Shown: piece by piece, positions 8,254 to 16,198 of the stretch
How the letters are laid out: every line of letters begins with the position of its first letter
Position numbering within the stretch: the first letter of the stretch is position 1
NCBI GenBank assembly: GCA_009840115.1
Contig: VXOJ01000010.1
Location: 23,759 to 87,758, forward strand
Length of the DNA: 64,000 nt
Direction: 5' to 3'
DNA from: Gemmatimonadales bacterium
Lineage (GTDB): Bacteria > Gemmatimonadota > Gemmatimonadetes > Palauibacterales > Palauibacteraceae
Position numbers and translations under genes: made by a program
Notes under the pieces: generated by a model
Database searches by the model: none
The model's input: the letters and a program-made list of their open reading frames with translations, nothing else
Told to the model about the DNA's origin: nothing

Positions 8254-10953
8254 TCAGCCCGCCGGTGCTCCGGAGAGGGTGCGCGCGACCTCCACCACCT
8301 CGTAGCACTCGATCACATCGCCGACCTTGATATCGTTGTAGTTCTCGATGGAGATGCCGCACTCGTACCCATCTCTCACCTGGCGCACATCCTCCTTGAA
8401 CCGCCTGAGGCTGTCGATCCGGCCCTGGTAGATCTGGATCTGGTCGCGCAGGAGGCGGATCGGGAGGTTGCGCCGCATGGTCCCGGTCTGGACGTAGCAG
8501 CCCGCGATCGTCCCGGCCTTCGGGACGCGGAAGAGCTCGCGGATCTCGGCCATGCCGACCGTGACCTCACGCTGCTCGGGCGCGAGCAGACCTTCGAGCG
8601 CGAGACGGATCTCCTCGACCGCTTCGTAGATCACGTTGTAGATCCGGATCTCGATCGACTCGCGTTCCGCGGCGGCCGCCGCCCCGGCGTCGGGTCGGAC
8701 GTGGAAGCCGACGATGATCGCCTCCGACGTCGAGGCCAGAAGAATGTCGGACTCGTTGATGCCGCCCACGGCCCGGTGGATGACCTCGACCGAGACCTCG
8801 TCGGTCGACAGCCGCTCCAGGCTGTCGGAGAGCGCCTGGACCGAGCCGTCCGTATCGCCCTTGATGACGACGTTCAGACGGGCGCCCTCGCCCGCCTTGA
8901 CCGCGGCGAAGACATCCTCGAGCCGTGTGCCGGTCGCCCGGCGGCGGATATCCTTCTCCCGCTCCAGTTGCTGGCGCCGCGAGACGATCTCGCGGACCCG
9001 CGCCGCGGAGAGGACGACGAGCGAGTCGCCTGCCTGGGGGACGCCCTCGATCCCGAGCACCCGCACGGGGATCCCCGGACCGGCGCTCGTGACCTTCCGG
9101 CCGCGCTCATCGATGAGCGCGCGGACGCGTCCGCCGTGAAGTCCGCAGACGAAATCGACGCCGACTTCCAGCGTCCCCCGCTCCACGAGCACCGTCGCGA
9201 CCGGACCCATGCCGCGGTCCAACTGCGCCTCGACGACCGTCCCCCGGGCCTCTCGCTCCGGGTTCGCCTTCAGCTCGAGAATCTCCGCCTGGAGAAGGAC
9301 CTTCTCGAGAAGATCGTCCAACCCTTCGCCCGTCTTCGCCGAGACGTCCGCACCGAGGATCTCGCCGCCGAAGTCCTCGAGGACGACCTCGCGCGCGAGG
9401 AGCTCCCTCTTGACCCGATTCACATCCGCCGATGGGAGGTCGACCTTGTTCACCGCGACGACGATGGGCACCGACGCGTTCCGGGCGTGGCTGATCGCCT
9501 CGATCGTCTGCGGCATCACGGAGTCGTCCGCCGCCACGACGAGGATCACGATGTCCGTCACCTCCGCGCCGCGCGCGCGCATGGCCGTGAACGCCTCGTG
9601 GCCGGGCGTGTCGAGGAAGGTGATCGTCCTGCCCTCCGAGAGAACCACGTGATAGGCGCCGATGTGCTGCGTGATGCCCCCCGCCTCTCCCGCGATCACG
9701 TTCGTACTCCGGATACGGTCGAGTAGCGAGGTCTTTCCATGGTCGACGTGGCCCATCACGGTCACGATGGGCGGACGGGGCACCAACTGGCTCTCGTCCT
9801 CGGGCAGGTCCTCGTCGGCGCTCGCGAGGTCCGCCTCGAACCCCTCCTCGCGGATCGCCGTGAAGCCCGCCTCCTCGCAGATGAGTTCGATCTGGCCGAA
9901 GTCGAGTCGCTGATTGATCGTCACCATGAGACCGAGGTTCTTGAACGCCGAGGTGATGATGGCTTGCGGCGGGACCTCGATCAGGTCGGCGAGCTCCGAC
10001 ACGGTGAGGAACTCGTTGACCCGAACCGTCGCCTTCTCCGTGCGCTGTTCGAGCTCGCGCTGCTCGCGCTCCGCTTCGCGCTGCTGTTGCTGCGTTTCCC
10101 GACGCCGCTTCCGCGGCGAGGACTGCCCCATCGCGGCCAGCGTCTTGCGGAAATTCTGCTGGACCGCGTTCCGATCCACGCGTCGCCGCTTTTTTCCGTC
10201 TCCGCCGCGAGACTTCTTGCGGCCATCGACCGTGTAGCCTTCGGCCGAGATTCGCACCTTGCCGCCGGGGCCCGCCGAGGCCCTGGGGCCCGCGGGCGCC
10301 GTCGGGGCGGCGGGCGACGGCATGTCACGGCGGACCGGCTTCGGCCGACGTGCGGAGCGCGGCGGCGCGGACGGCGTCTCCGCCTCCTCCGCCGGCTCCG
10401 CGGATTCCGCTTCCGGCTCGGTGACTTCCGGCTCGGCGACTTCCGCCTCCGCAACCTCGACACTCGCTTCCGACTCCGTCGGCTCGGCTTCCTCGGCGGC
10501 GGGAACCTCGTCCACCTCGGCGGGCTCCGGGGCGACTTCGGCTTCAGGCTCGAATTCGGTCTCCGCCTGCGGGGCCTCGGTCCCGGTTTCGGGCTCGGCC
10601 TCGGCCTCGGCCGGAGATTCGACTTCGGGCGCCTCCGCGGCCGCCGTCGTGGCCTCTTCCGTCGCCTCGGGGGCGGGGCCAACCGCTTCTTCGACGTCGA
10701 CTTCCGGCGTCGCGGCAGTGAGCGACGCCGGAGCCGCCCTCCGCCGGCGACGGCGTCGCCGCACGGGGGCCGCGGTGCCGGTGACCGCCTCACCCCTCCG
10801 TTCGCGTTCGAGCCGCGCGTGCAGACGTGCCACGCTCGCCGAGTCCACGCTCGACATGTGGCTCCGCACGGGCACCTCCATCTCCCGCAGCAACTGGATG
10901 AGGTGACTCGTGTCGAGTCTCAGTTCCTCTGCGACCTCGAAGACACGCTTCAT
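8254..10953 (-). CDS. infB: Translation initiation factor IF-2
   Basis: GTPase that places initiator tRNA on the 30S subunit. An N-terminal IF2N helix bundle (residues 1-50) is followed by a long low-complexity Ala/Glu/Pro linker (about 83-195) and a basic stretch (about 200-310). The second IF2N domain is at about 310-365, and the GTPase domain begins at G1 GHVDHGKT (401-408). G3 DTPGHEAF and G4 NKVD are intact. At 899 residues it is in the normal long-form range. The ATG overlaps the stop of the L7Ae-like gene (ATGA). The acidic linker inflates spurious open frames on the other strand. Confidence 0.97.
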   Translation of the reverse strand: MKRVFEVAEELRLDTSHLIQLLREMEVPVRSHMSSVDSASVARLHARLERERRGEAVTGTAAPVRRRRRRRRAAPASLTAATPEVDVEEAVGPAPEATEEATTAAAEAPEVESPAEAEAEPETGTEAPQAETEFEPEAEVAPEPAEVDEVPAAEEAEPTESEASVEVAEAEVAEPEVTEPEAESAEPAEEAETPSAPPRSARRPKPVRRDMPSPAAPTAPAGPRASAGPGGKVRISAEGYTVDGRKKSRGGDGKKRRRVDRNAVQQNFRKTLAAMGQSSPRKRRRETQQQQREAEREQRELEQRTEKATVRVNEFLTVSELADLIEVPPQAIITSAFKNLGLMVTINQRLDFGQIELICEEAGFTAIREEGFEADLASADEDLPEDESQLVPRPPIVTVMGHVDHGKTSLLDRIRSTNVIAGEAGGITQHIGAYHVVLSEGRTITFLDTPGHEAFTAMRARGAEVTDIVILVVAADDSVMPQTIEAISHARNASVPIVVAVNKVDLPSADVNRVKRELLAREVVLEDFGGEILGADVSAKTGEGLDDLLEKVLLQAEILELKANPEREARGTVVEAQLDRGMGPVATVLVERGTLEVGVDFVCGLHGGRVRALIDERGRKVTSAGPGIPVRVLGIEGVPQAGDSLVVLSAARVREIVSRRQQLEREKDIRRRATGTRLEDVFAAVKAGEGARLNVVIKGDTDGSVQALSDSLERLSTDEVSVEVIHRAVGGINESDILLASTSEAIIVGFHVRPDAGAAAAAERESIEIRIYNVIYEAVEEIRLALEGLLAPEQREVTVGMAEIRELFRVPKAGTIAGCYVQTGTMRRNLPIRLLRDQIQIYQGRIDSLRRFKEDVRQVRDGYECGISIENYNDIKVGDVIECYEVVEVARTLSGAPAG

Positions 10954-11294
10954 TGTCCAGGCACCTGCCCTTCCGGATCTCCCTGCGACCCGGAGCTTTC
11001 GTCACGCCGCGAAGGCGTGCGCTCCCCTTCGAGAATCCGCTGCGCCAGCGCCGAATCCGTGACGCCGACGACGGCTACATCGTTCCGTCCGAGCGCCCGT
11101 CCGAGCGCCCGGCGACTCGCCACCGTTACCCGCGACGCCCGCCGCGCCTGTGGCGTGAGGCGGCCCACCGCATGCCGCGATGCGTCGCCCGCGACCACGA
11201 GCAGGGCGAGCCTTCCCCTGCGCGCCGCGATGTCCACGGCCCGGGTTCCGAGCGCGACCCGTCCCGCGCGCGTCGCGATCCCCAGCAAGCTCAA
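10950..11294 (-). CDS. L7Ae/YlxQ-like RNA-binding protein
   Basis: A 114-residue member of the L7Ae/L30e/S12e/Gadd45 fold that lies between nusA and infB, like YlxQ in Firmicutes. The start SLLGIATRAGRVALGTRAV is typical, and LALLVVAGDAS is the central strand. YlxQ-type proteins bind RNA but their exact target is unsettled. The start codon looks like TTG, 18 bases after the nusA stop, with only a weak GGCGGCGGG ribosome site. A CTG further upstream in frame is possible. The C-terminal ~25 residues are polar and probably disordered. Confidence 0.82.
   Translation of the reverse strand: MSLLGIATRAGRVALGTRAVDIAARRGRLALLVVAGDASRHAVGRLTPQARRASRVTVASRRALGRALGRNDVAVVGVTDSALAQRILEGERTPSRRDESSGSQGDPEGQVPGQ
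11086..11109. repeat. 12-bp direct repeat, two copies
   Basis: The unit cgtccgagcgcc occurs twice head to tail inside the L7Ae-like gene, encoding a duplicated RALG on the minus strand. It is a minor in-frame duplication, probably from slippage. Confidence 0.7.
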
Positions 11295-11311
11295 CGTCCC
11301 GCCGCCGCGCT

Positions 11312-12796
11312 TCAGGCGGTCCCCTCGCCCGAGGCCGCCGTGCTCAGCGCATCGGCCGCCTCCGCGGGTTCCGGCTCCGGGGCCGCCTCCACGGGTTCCG
11401 GCTCCGGCGGCACATCCGCGGGTTCCGGCTCCGGCGGCACATCCACGGCCGCTGCGTCCGAGGGCGCCTCGGCAGCCGCCTTCGCGGCCGCGGCGCCCTC
11501 CGTCTGCGCCTCGTCCACGACGGTCAATTCGTCGATGAGCGCTTCCAGCGTATCCGCCTCGTCCGGCCCGATCCCCGGAACCTGGAGGAAATCGCTCCGG
11601 TCCATGTCGAGGAGTCCATAAAAGCTGCCGATCCCGGCCGCCTCGAGTGCCGCAAGCGTCGCGGGGGCGATCCCCTCGAGCTCGGAGAGCGGGAAGTCGG
11701 ACATCTCGTACTCGTCATCGCCTCCGAACAGGCTGGCCTCTCCGCCGCGCTCCATCCAGTCACGGCTGGAATACAGGTCGATCTGCCAACCAATGAGTTG
11801 CGACGCCAACCGCACGTTCTGTCCGTTTCGTCCGATCGCCAGCGACAGCTGATCCTCATCCACGATCGCCGTAATGACGTGTCGCTCCTGATCCGAGATC
11901 ACCTTGGCGACCCGGGCCGGAGCCAGGGCGCGGCGGGCGAAGATCTCGGGGTCCGGGTGCCACGGGACGATGTCGATCCGCTCCCCGCTCAACTCCGACA
12001 CGACGGCCTGGACGCGCGACCCCTTCAGGCCCACGCAGGCCCCGACCGGGTCGACGGACTCATCCCGGGACGCGACGGCCACCTTCGTGCGCCCGCCCGC
12101 CTCACGAACGATCTCCTTGATGTCCACGATATCCTGGTAGATCTCCGGCACCTCGAGCGCGAACAGCGAAGCGACGAACTGGGGGTCCGCCCGCGACAGG
12201 ATGAGTCGCGGACCGCGCGGCGTCTCCTCCAGCAGCTTCAGCACGGCACGGATCGGTTCGCCCTGCCGGAAGCGTTCCCGCGGGTTCTGTTCCCGCCACG
12301 GGATGATCGCCTCGGCTTCCCGCGACCGGTTCAGCATCACGACGAGTTTGCCGCGCTCGCTCGCCTGCACCTCGCCCGAAACGAGGTCCCCTACCCGATC
12401 GTTGAACTCCATGCGGATCCGGTCGCGTTCTCCCTCGCGGATGCGCTGAATGATCCTCTGCTTGGCGGCCATCACCGCGCTGCGTCCGAAATCCCTGAAA
12501 TCGACGGGGATCTCCATGAGGTCGCCGACCTGGAAGTCGGGATCATCCCAGCGAGCCTGCTCCAGCGTCACTTCCCGTGCCGGATCCTCGACCTCCTCGA
12601 CGACTTCCTTGAGGACGACGATCGAGATGTCCCCTCCATCGGTGACGTCGATTTCCGCATCGACCGGACCGCCGAAACGACGGGCGAGCGCCGCGTGGAT
12701 GCCTTCGCGGATGAGATCATGCAGCTCCAGCTCCGTCAGCGACTTGTTGGCCGCCATCATGCGGAACGCTTCAACGATCGGGATCTGATCGCTCAT
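11312..12796 (-). CDS. nusA: Transcription termination/antitermination factor NusA
   Basis: Binds RNA polymerase and RNA to control pausing, termination and antitermination. The N-terminal polymerase-binding domain is followed by S1 (about residues 130-200) and two KH domains (VGACVGLKGSRVQAVVSEL and LAIGRNGQNVRLASQL). A helix-hairpin-helix-like segment follows (FPLSELEGIAPATLAALE to VPGIGPDEADTLEAL), similar to NusA C-terminal repeats. The last ~60 residues are Ala/Pro/Glu-rich, including a 9-residue repeat (PPEPEPADV). It starts nine bases after the rimP stop. Confidence 0.97.
   Translation of the reverse strand: MSDQIPIVEAFRMMAANKSLTELELHDLIREGIHAALARRFGGPVDAEIDVTDGGDISIVVLKEVVEEVEDPAREVTLEQARWDDPDFQVGDLMEIPVDFRDFGRSAVMAAKQRIIQRIREGERDRIRMEFNDRVGDLVSGEVQASERGKLVVMLNRSREAEAIIPWREQNPRERFRQGEPIRAVLKLLEETPRGPRLILSRADPQFVASLFALEVPEIYQDIVDIKEIVREAGGRTKVAVASRDESVDPVGACVGLKGSRVQAVVSELSGERIDIVPWHPDPEIFARRALAPARVAKVISDQERHVITAIVDEDQLSLAIGRNGQNVRLASQLIGWQIDLYSSRDWMERGGEASLFGGDDEYEMSDFPLSELEGIAPATLAALEAAGIGSFYGLLDMDRSDFLQVPGIGPDEADTLEALIDELTVVDEAQTEGAAAAKAAAEAPSDAAAVDVPPEPEPADVPPEPEPVEAAPEPEPAEAADALSTAASGEGTA
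11365..11445. repeat. 27-bp tandem repeat in the nusA 3' end, three units
   Basis: Three units begin at 11365, 11392 and 11419, each starting cgggttccggctccgg. The last two units are nearly identical; the first has diverged in its second half. They encode the nine-residue PPEPEPADV-type repeat of the NusA tail. Unit number may vary between strains by slippage. Confidence 0.85.
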
Positions 12797-12805
12797 TGCC
12801 CCTCT

Positions 12806-13297
12806 CTATCTCCCACCCACACCTCCGGCCGCGTCCCAGTCGTAGACCAGGCGGGCGGAGGCCACGAGCTCCAGCGGGATCTCCACGCGATCCCCTTCGA
12901 TCTCCAGCGCGAACGTCCCGGGACGTCCCTTCACCATCCCGAGCAGCGTGCCTTCCAGTTTTCGGCCTCGGTCGGCCAGCGGACCGTAGCCCCGGACGCG
13001 AATCCGCGACCCGGCAAAGCGGTCGTAGTCCACGGGCTTGACCAGCGGCCGTTCCACTCCCGGCGACGACACTTCGAGCACCCAGTCCTCGTCGGCCCCA
13101 TCTTCAAGTGCGCCACGCAGTTCCCTCGTCACCGCGACGCAGTCGTCGACGGTCACGCCCGACCGCGGGTTCGACAAACCGGGCCGATCGATCCGGAGCC
13201 GCAGCAACGGCCGCTGACGGCCTCCGCCCCGCTCCATTTGCACGACCTCGAAGCCGAGGGCTTCGACCGCGCGTTCGATGTCCGCCGAGTCCAGCAT
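12806..13297 (-). CDS. rimP: Ribosome maturation factor RimP
   Basis: A 163-residue 30S assembly factor. The N-terminal domain ends in the family hallmark LEVSSPGVERPLVKPVDYDRF. The C-terminal Sm-like domain covers about residues 100-155. It is the first gene of the conserved rimP-nusA-infB block. The leader upstream contains a candidate promoter, a short open frame and an intrinsic terminator-like hairpin, listed separately. Confidence 0.95.
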   Translation of the reverse strand: MLDSADIERAVEALGFEVVQMERGGGRQRPLLRLRIDRPGLSNPRSGVTVDDCVAVTRELRGALEDGADEDWVLEVSSPGVERPLVKPVDYDRFAGSRIRVRGYGPLADRGRKLEGTLLGMVKGRPGTFALEIEGDRVEIPLELVASARLVYDWDAAGGVGGR

Positions 13298-13327
13298 GAC
13301 CGACCCTTTCGGCGAATCCGGTTCGCC

Positions 13328-13381
13328 CTACTGCAAAAAAAAGTGGGGCCCGTACAGCTTCCCCACTTCGAGTAACGCCAT
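13328..13381 (-). CDS. Possible 17-residue leader peptide upstream of rimP
   Basis: The frame reads MALLEVGKLYGPHFFLQ and stops with TAG. It starts 84 bases upstream of rimP and runs straight through a terminator-like hairpin, so ribosome movement over it could change hairpin folding. The ribosome site is poor (GGCGGGCG). No run of one amino acid marks it as a classical biosynthetic attenuator peptide. It may simply be a chance frame. Confidence 0.2.
   Translation of the reverse strand: MALLEVGKLYGPHFFLQ
13335..13368 (-). terminator. Intrinsic terminator or leader attenuator upstream of rimP
   Basis: Minus strand: stem AAGTGGGG/CCCCACTT, 12-base loop, followed by eight T residues (13335-13342). 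This is the clearest intrinsic terminator in the window. It could end the murA-pgeF transcript, since pgeF stops 115 bases upstream. A promoter-like sequence lies between pgeF and the hairpin, so it may instead attenuate the rimP-nusA-infB transcript. The T-run ends 38 bases before the rimP ATG. Confidence 0.75.
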
Positions 13382-13423
13382 CGCCCGCCGGCCCGCACGG
13401 ACGTATGTGAACATGCGACCCGG

Positions 13424-13452
13424 AACATACGGCGGGGCCCGACCCGCTGCAA
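13424..13452 (-). promoter_or_regulatory. Candidate promoter for rimP-nusA-infB
   Basis: Minus strand: -35 TTGCAG (13447-13452), 17-base spacer, -10 TATGTT (13424-13429). Spacing is ideal and both boxes match sigma-70 consensus moderately. Transcription would begin near 13417, giving a leader of about 120 bases with a short frame and a terminator hairpin before rimP. Confidence 0.45.
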
Positions 13453-13482
13453 CAGCCGGCGCTGCTCGCCGGCGTCGCCGGT

Positions 13483-14244
13483 TCAGTCGCTCCGCAGCCC
13501 CAGGAAGGCGGCCATCCGTCCCGCCGTACCGCCGCTCGCGCGGTGTGAATGAAGGTCGCCGGGGCCGCACGACGTGCAGAAACGGGAGATCGTAAGCGCG
13601 CCGGGTACGACGCCGGCCGCCGCGGCCTGGGCGGCGAGGATGCGCCTCAAGTCGAGTTGCGCGCGCGTGCCGCCGAGGCCGAAGGCAGAGAGCACGGGGG
13701 TGTCGACCTCGTAGCAGTCCCCGCAGATCGCCGGCCCCAGATGGACACGGAGATCCCCGGCGGCGCCGGAGGAGCCGCGGTCGAAGCCGCGAACGAGCCG
13801 GGCGATCGCGCGCGGAAGGATGCCCGCCGCGGCCCCCCGCCATCCCGCGTGGATCAGCCCGATGCGTCCGCGTTCGCGCGACCACAGATAGACGGGCACG
13901 CAATCGGCGGCCGTCGCGGCCAGGAGCCAGCCGGGTCCCTCCGCGAGCTGGCCGTCCACGCGACCCGCCCGGTGGACCGTGCAGGCCCCCGAGTCGGAGA
14001 CGGTCGAGGCGCCGATCTCCCGGAGATCCGTACCGTGGACCTGAGTCGGCACCGAGACCCGGCGGAAGCCGAGTTCGCGGGCCAGGTCCTCGTAGACCGA
14101 GGCCACGTGCTCCGGAGAAGCCTCCGCGACCGCGAGGTCCCCGCGCTCGGCCGTCGTGATCCCGCACACGATGTACGGATCGAGCGCCTCCCACCGCGAC
14201 AGCCGCAGCATGCCGTCCCCGGGGATCTCCGCGACCTCCGTCAT
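13483..14244 (-). CDS. pgeF: Peptidoglycan editing factor PgeF (YfiH/laccase-domain family)
   Basis: A 253-residue protein of the DUF152/YfiH family. The metal-binding and active-site motifs are present: VPTQVHG, AATAADCVPVYL, GLIHAGWRG and ICGDCYEV. In Escherichia coli the enzyme removes wrongly added L-Ser from cell-wall precursors; some homologues act on purine nucleosides. I chose the ATG giving MTEVAEIPGDG, which overlaps the murA stop as ATGA; the open frame further upstream is a shadow of murA. Pairing with murA fits a cell-wall role. Confidence 0.9.
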   Translation of the reverse strand: MTEVAEIPGDGMLRLSRWEALDPYIVCGITTAERGDLAVAEASPEHVASVYEDLARELGFRRVSVPTQVHGTDLREIGASTVSDSGACTVHRAGRVDGQLAEGPGWLLAATAADCVPVYLWSRERGRIGLIHAGWRGAAAGILPRAIARLVRGFDRGSSGAAGDLRVHLGPAICGDCYEVDTPVLSAFGLGGTRAQLDLRRILAAQAAAAGVVPGALTISRFCTSCGPGDLHSHRASGGTAGRMAAFLGLRSD

Positions 14245-15530
14245 GCGCGTTCCGGCGCCACCCGTTCGATGCGGGCCCCCAACGACGCGAGGCGTTCGTG
14301 GATGCGCTCGTAGCCGCGTTCGATCTGCCCGATGTTGTGCACGCGACTCCCGCCTTTCGCGGCCAGCGCCGCGATGAGGAGCGCCATGCCGGCCCGGATG
14401 TCGGGGCTCTCGAGCGTCGCCCCGCGCAGCGGCGAAGGTCCGACGACGACCGCCCGGTGCGGATCGCAGAGGACGATGCGGGCGCCCATGGCGATCACCT
14501 TGTCGACGAAGAACATCCGCGACTCGAACATCTTCTCGTGGATGAGGACGGTGCCTCTGCACTGGGTCGCGGCCACCAGCGCGATGCTGATCAGATCCGC
14601 GGGGAACGCCGGCCAGGGCCCGTCGTCGATCTTCGGAATCTGACCGCCGAGGTCCGGCTGGATCTCCAGCTCTCCCGCGCCGTGCACGAGGAGGTGGTCA
14701 TCGCGCCACGCGAATTCGAGGCCGAGCCGTCGGAATCCCACGCGGAGGGGGTCGAAGTGGGTCGGATCCACTCCGGCGATTCGAAGGGTTGAGCCCGTCG
14801 CCGCCGCCAACCCGATCACGCTTCCGATCTCAATGTGATCCGGCCCGATCCGGAAGGTTCCGCCACCCAGGGTCTCCACGCCGTCGATGACGAGCCGCGA
14901 AGTCCCGATGCCGTCGATGCGGGCGCCGAGCGTGACGAGAAAGCGGCACAGGTCCTGCACGTGGGGTTCCGTGGCGGCGTTGCGAAGTTCCGTCGTGCCC
15001 GTCGCCGTCGCTGCCGCGAGCACGGCGTTCTCCGTCCCCGTCACGGACGGCTCGTCGAGGAACACGGAAGCGCCGCGGAGACCGGGCGCGCGCAGGACGT
15101 AGCGGTCTCCGACATCGACCGTCGCGCCGAGCGCCTGCAGCGCAAGCATGTGGGTGTCGAGGCGGCGGCGCCCGATGAAGTCCCCTCCGGGGTGCGGGAG
15201 CTGGCACGACCCAATGCGGGCGAGCATGGGGCCCGCGAGCAGCACCGATCCGCGGATCCGGCCGGCCAGGTCCGCATCGGGGATCGCCCGCCGATTCACG
15301 CCGGCGGCATCGAGTTCGAGAACGCCCGGCGCTGTCCAGTCACCCTCGACGCCGAGACTGCGGAGAAGGTCGAGCAGCGTCTCCACGTCGGTGATGCGCG
15401 GGACGTTCTCGATGCGCACCGGCTCGCGCGTGAGGAGCGTGGCGGCGAGGATCGGGAGGGCCGCGTTCTTGTTTCCGACGGGCGTGAACACGCCGCTCAG
15501 CTCGTTCCCACCCTCGATCCGATAGTACAT
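14241..15530 (-). CDS. murA: UDP-N-acetylglucosamine 1-carboxyvinyltransferase with Asp in place of the active-site Cys
   Basis: First committed step of peptidoglycan synthesis: adds enolpyruvyl from PEP to UDP-GlcNAc. A 429-residue EPSP-synthase fold with GNKNAALP near the N-terminus (Lys21-Asn22) and the mobile loop PHPGGDFIGRRRLDTH. The loop residue matching Escherichia coli Cys115 is Asp117 (codon at 15180-15182). Cys-to-Asp enzymes are known in Mycobacterium and Chlamydia, remain active and are insensitive to fosfomycin. The ATG giving MYYRIEGG has a strong GGAGG upstream. It forms a transcription unit with pgeF. Confidence 0.96.
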   Translation of the reverse strand: MYYRIEGGNELSGVFTPVGNKNAALPILAATLLTREPVRIENVPRITDVETLLDLLRSLGVEGDWTAPGVLELDAAGVNRRAIPDADLAGRIRGSVLLAGPMLARIGSCQLPHPGGDFIGRRRLDTHMLALQALGATVDVGDRYVLRAPGLRGASVFLDEPSVTGTENAVLAAATATGTTELRNAATEPHVQDLCRFLVTLGARIDGIGTSRLVIDGVETLGGGTFRIGPDHIEIGSVIGLAAATGSTLRIAGVDPTHFDPLRVGFRRLGLEFAWRDDHLLVHGAGELEIQPDLGGQIPKIDDGPWPAFPADLISIALVAATQCRGTVLIHEKMFESRMFFVDKVIAMGARIVLCDPHRAVVVGPSPLRGATLESPDIRAGMALLIAALAAKGGSRVHNIGQIERGYERIHERLASLGARIERVAPERA

Positions 15531-15697
15531 CGCGCCTCCTCCCCCCCGTTCCCGCCTCCGCCTTGCCGGCACCGCGCGCCAAAGTAGCCGGCGGACAGAG
15601 GGCGGCCTAGGTTCAGGCGGAATGCAGCGCCGCTCGAACGCAGTGGGGTTTTGCCGCGGACTGCCAGTCAGTCCGACTCACTTACGGGGGAGCCGCA

Positions 15698-16165
15698 GTG
15701 ACCACATACGAGATCGCGGTCGTGGCCGGGATGGCGGTTTGGCTCGTCGTCGCGCTGGCGATTCTCATCGTCCTCCTGCACGCGATTCGCCTGTTGCGCG
15801 AAACCCGCGAGCCGCTGGGACAGATCTCGGGTACGGTCACCGACCTCAGCGACCGCCTCAAGCCGGTGCTGCACAACGTCGAACAGGCGAGCGACCAGGC
15901 CCGGCGCATCGCGGGCCGACTCCGGGACGACGCGGACGGCGTGGGACAGGCACTGAAGAGCGCGAGCGAATCCACCGGCCGCATGGTGGACCTGGTCGAG
16001 GAGCGGGTGGTGGAGGTCGCGGCGCTGCTGGCCGTCGTCCAGGAGGAGGCCGAGGAGACGTTCCTGACGACGGCCTCCCTGCTGCGCGGACTCCGGCGCG
16101 GCAAGGACAACGTCTCGACCGCGAAGCGCGTGGTCCGGGCGCTCGGGGACCGCGGCGGAGAGTGA
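15698..16165 (+). CDS. DUF948-like membrane-anchored coiled-coil protein
   Basis: A 155-residue protein with one N-terminal transmembrane helix (about residues 6-28, VVAGMAVWLVVALAILIVLL). A long amphipathic helical region follows, rich in Asp, Ala, Val and Arg. This layout fits the DUF948 family, whose function is unknown. It starts with GTG behind GGGGGAG. It is the only plus-strand gene between 1 and 21 kb and diverges from murA. The family call rests on architecture, so it is moderate. Confidence 0.65.
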   Translation: MTTYEIAVVAGMAVWLVVALAILIVLLHAIRLLRETREPLGQISGTVTDLSDRLKPVLHNVEQASDQARRIAGRLRDDADGVGQALKSASESTGRMVDLVEERVVEVAALLAVVQEEAEETFLTTASLLRGLRRGKDNVSTAKRVVRALGDRGGE

Positions 16166-16178
16166 CCGGGGCGGACGG

Positions 16179-16198
16179 GCCCGGCTGCTAGGCCGGGC
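16179..16198. terminator. GC hairpin between convergent genes
   Basis: GCCCGG and CCGGGC form a 6-bp stem with an 8-base loop in the 22-base gap between the converging DUF948 and helicase genes; the helicase stop codon lies in the loop. There is no T-run on either side, so this is at most a weak bidirectional terminator or a 3'-end protecting structure. Confidence 0.25.

Noticed and set aside
9739..13375. Two long plus-strand open frames opposite infB and nusA
   Set aside because: They arise from the Glu/Ala-rich linkers and GC bias; infB, nusA and rimP on the other strand carry clear domain motifs.
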